Below are positions 63,891 through 64,000 of a stretch of 64,000 nt of DNA, piece after piece. This stretch comes from Agrypnia vestita (Eukaryota; Arthropoda; Insecta; Trichoptera; Phryganeidae). Position 1 is the first letter of the stretch, and each line of letters opens with the position of its first letter. Below the pieces are notes generated by a model. The model saw only the letters and a list, made by a program, of their open reading frames with translations. It did not search any database and was not told the DNA's origin. A program made the translations under genes and the position numbers. The stretch covers positions 62,001-126,000 of the forward strand of contig JADDOH010000494.1 of the NCBI GenBank assembly GCA_016648135.1. The letters are read 5' to 3'.

Positions 63891-64000
63891 AATCTGGGCA
63901 GTTATACTTTTTGGTTTGAACCACCAAGTATAACTGTTCAGAATTGACAAACATATATATCTGCCACTTTTTTGGAAACTACTCATTGGTTATATTTATA

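Overview
This is non-coding DNA from an animal genome, most likely an insect and probably a moth or butterfly. It is strongly AT-rich and holds no intact protein-coding gene, rRNA gene, bacterial-style operon or CRISPR array that I can support. The insect/Lepidoptera assignment is inference. It rests on Helitron termini of the type common in Lepidoptera, a degraded cecropia-type mariner, RTE/jockey/CR1-type LINE tails, tRNA-derived SINEs and solo LTRs, all in short, worn copies.

Layout. Positions 1-2.3 kb hold three sets of direct repeats (119 bp, about 307 bp, about 280 bp). From 4.7 to 29 kb the sequence is a mosaic of dispersed repeats. Family A (about 0.3-0.4 kb, at least nine copies) and family B (about 0.24 kb, next to or inside A) are the main ones. 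Family C (long-armed palindromic), SINEs, a jockey-type LINE tail split by a Helitron, RTE fragments and solo LTRs fill the rest. From 29 to 39 kb come more SINE and RTE pieces, a hAT-like element with an exact 8-bp target duplication, and a CR1/L2-type LINE tail. A broken mariner sits at 39.9-41.2 kb. From 42 to 50 kb there is a dense zone of palindromes: a 370-bp hairpin, an array of miniature hairpins, four TTAA-bounded elements, a DDE transposon with at least three foreign insertions, and two hAT-type MITEs with 8-bp target duplications. From 50 to 64 kb there are a mariner-like relic, a 29/58-bp minisatellite, two Helitron pieces, two more solo LTRs and two LINE fragments.

The most striking thread is a set of hammerhead-ribozyme-like motifs at about eleven loci. 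Each has CTGANGA, a stem-II hairpin, GAAAC, a stem III of only about two base pairs, a GTH cleavage triplet, and a short stem I that pairs back to the base before CTGANGA. Several lie as facing pairs inside long inverted repeats. This matches the known variant hammerheads with reduced stem III found in Penelope-like retroelements. Many copies here carry one extra base between CTGANGA and stem II. Other unexplained structures are a tRNA-sized Pol III-type module in the middle, not at the end, of a repeat family, and the miniature-hairpin array at 43.2-43.5 kb.

Several GC-richer, non-repetitive islands (about 9.8-10.3, 14.2-14.8, 20.5-20.7, 23.15-23.4, 32.2-32.5, 36.7-37.05, 39.2-39.85 and 60.0-60.5 kb) look unlike the transposon background. 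They may be conserved regulatory DNA of an unseen neighbouring gene. One possible host exon (minus strand near 41.75-42.02 kb) is listed at low confidence.
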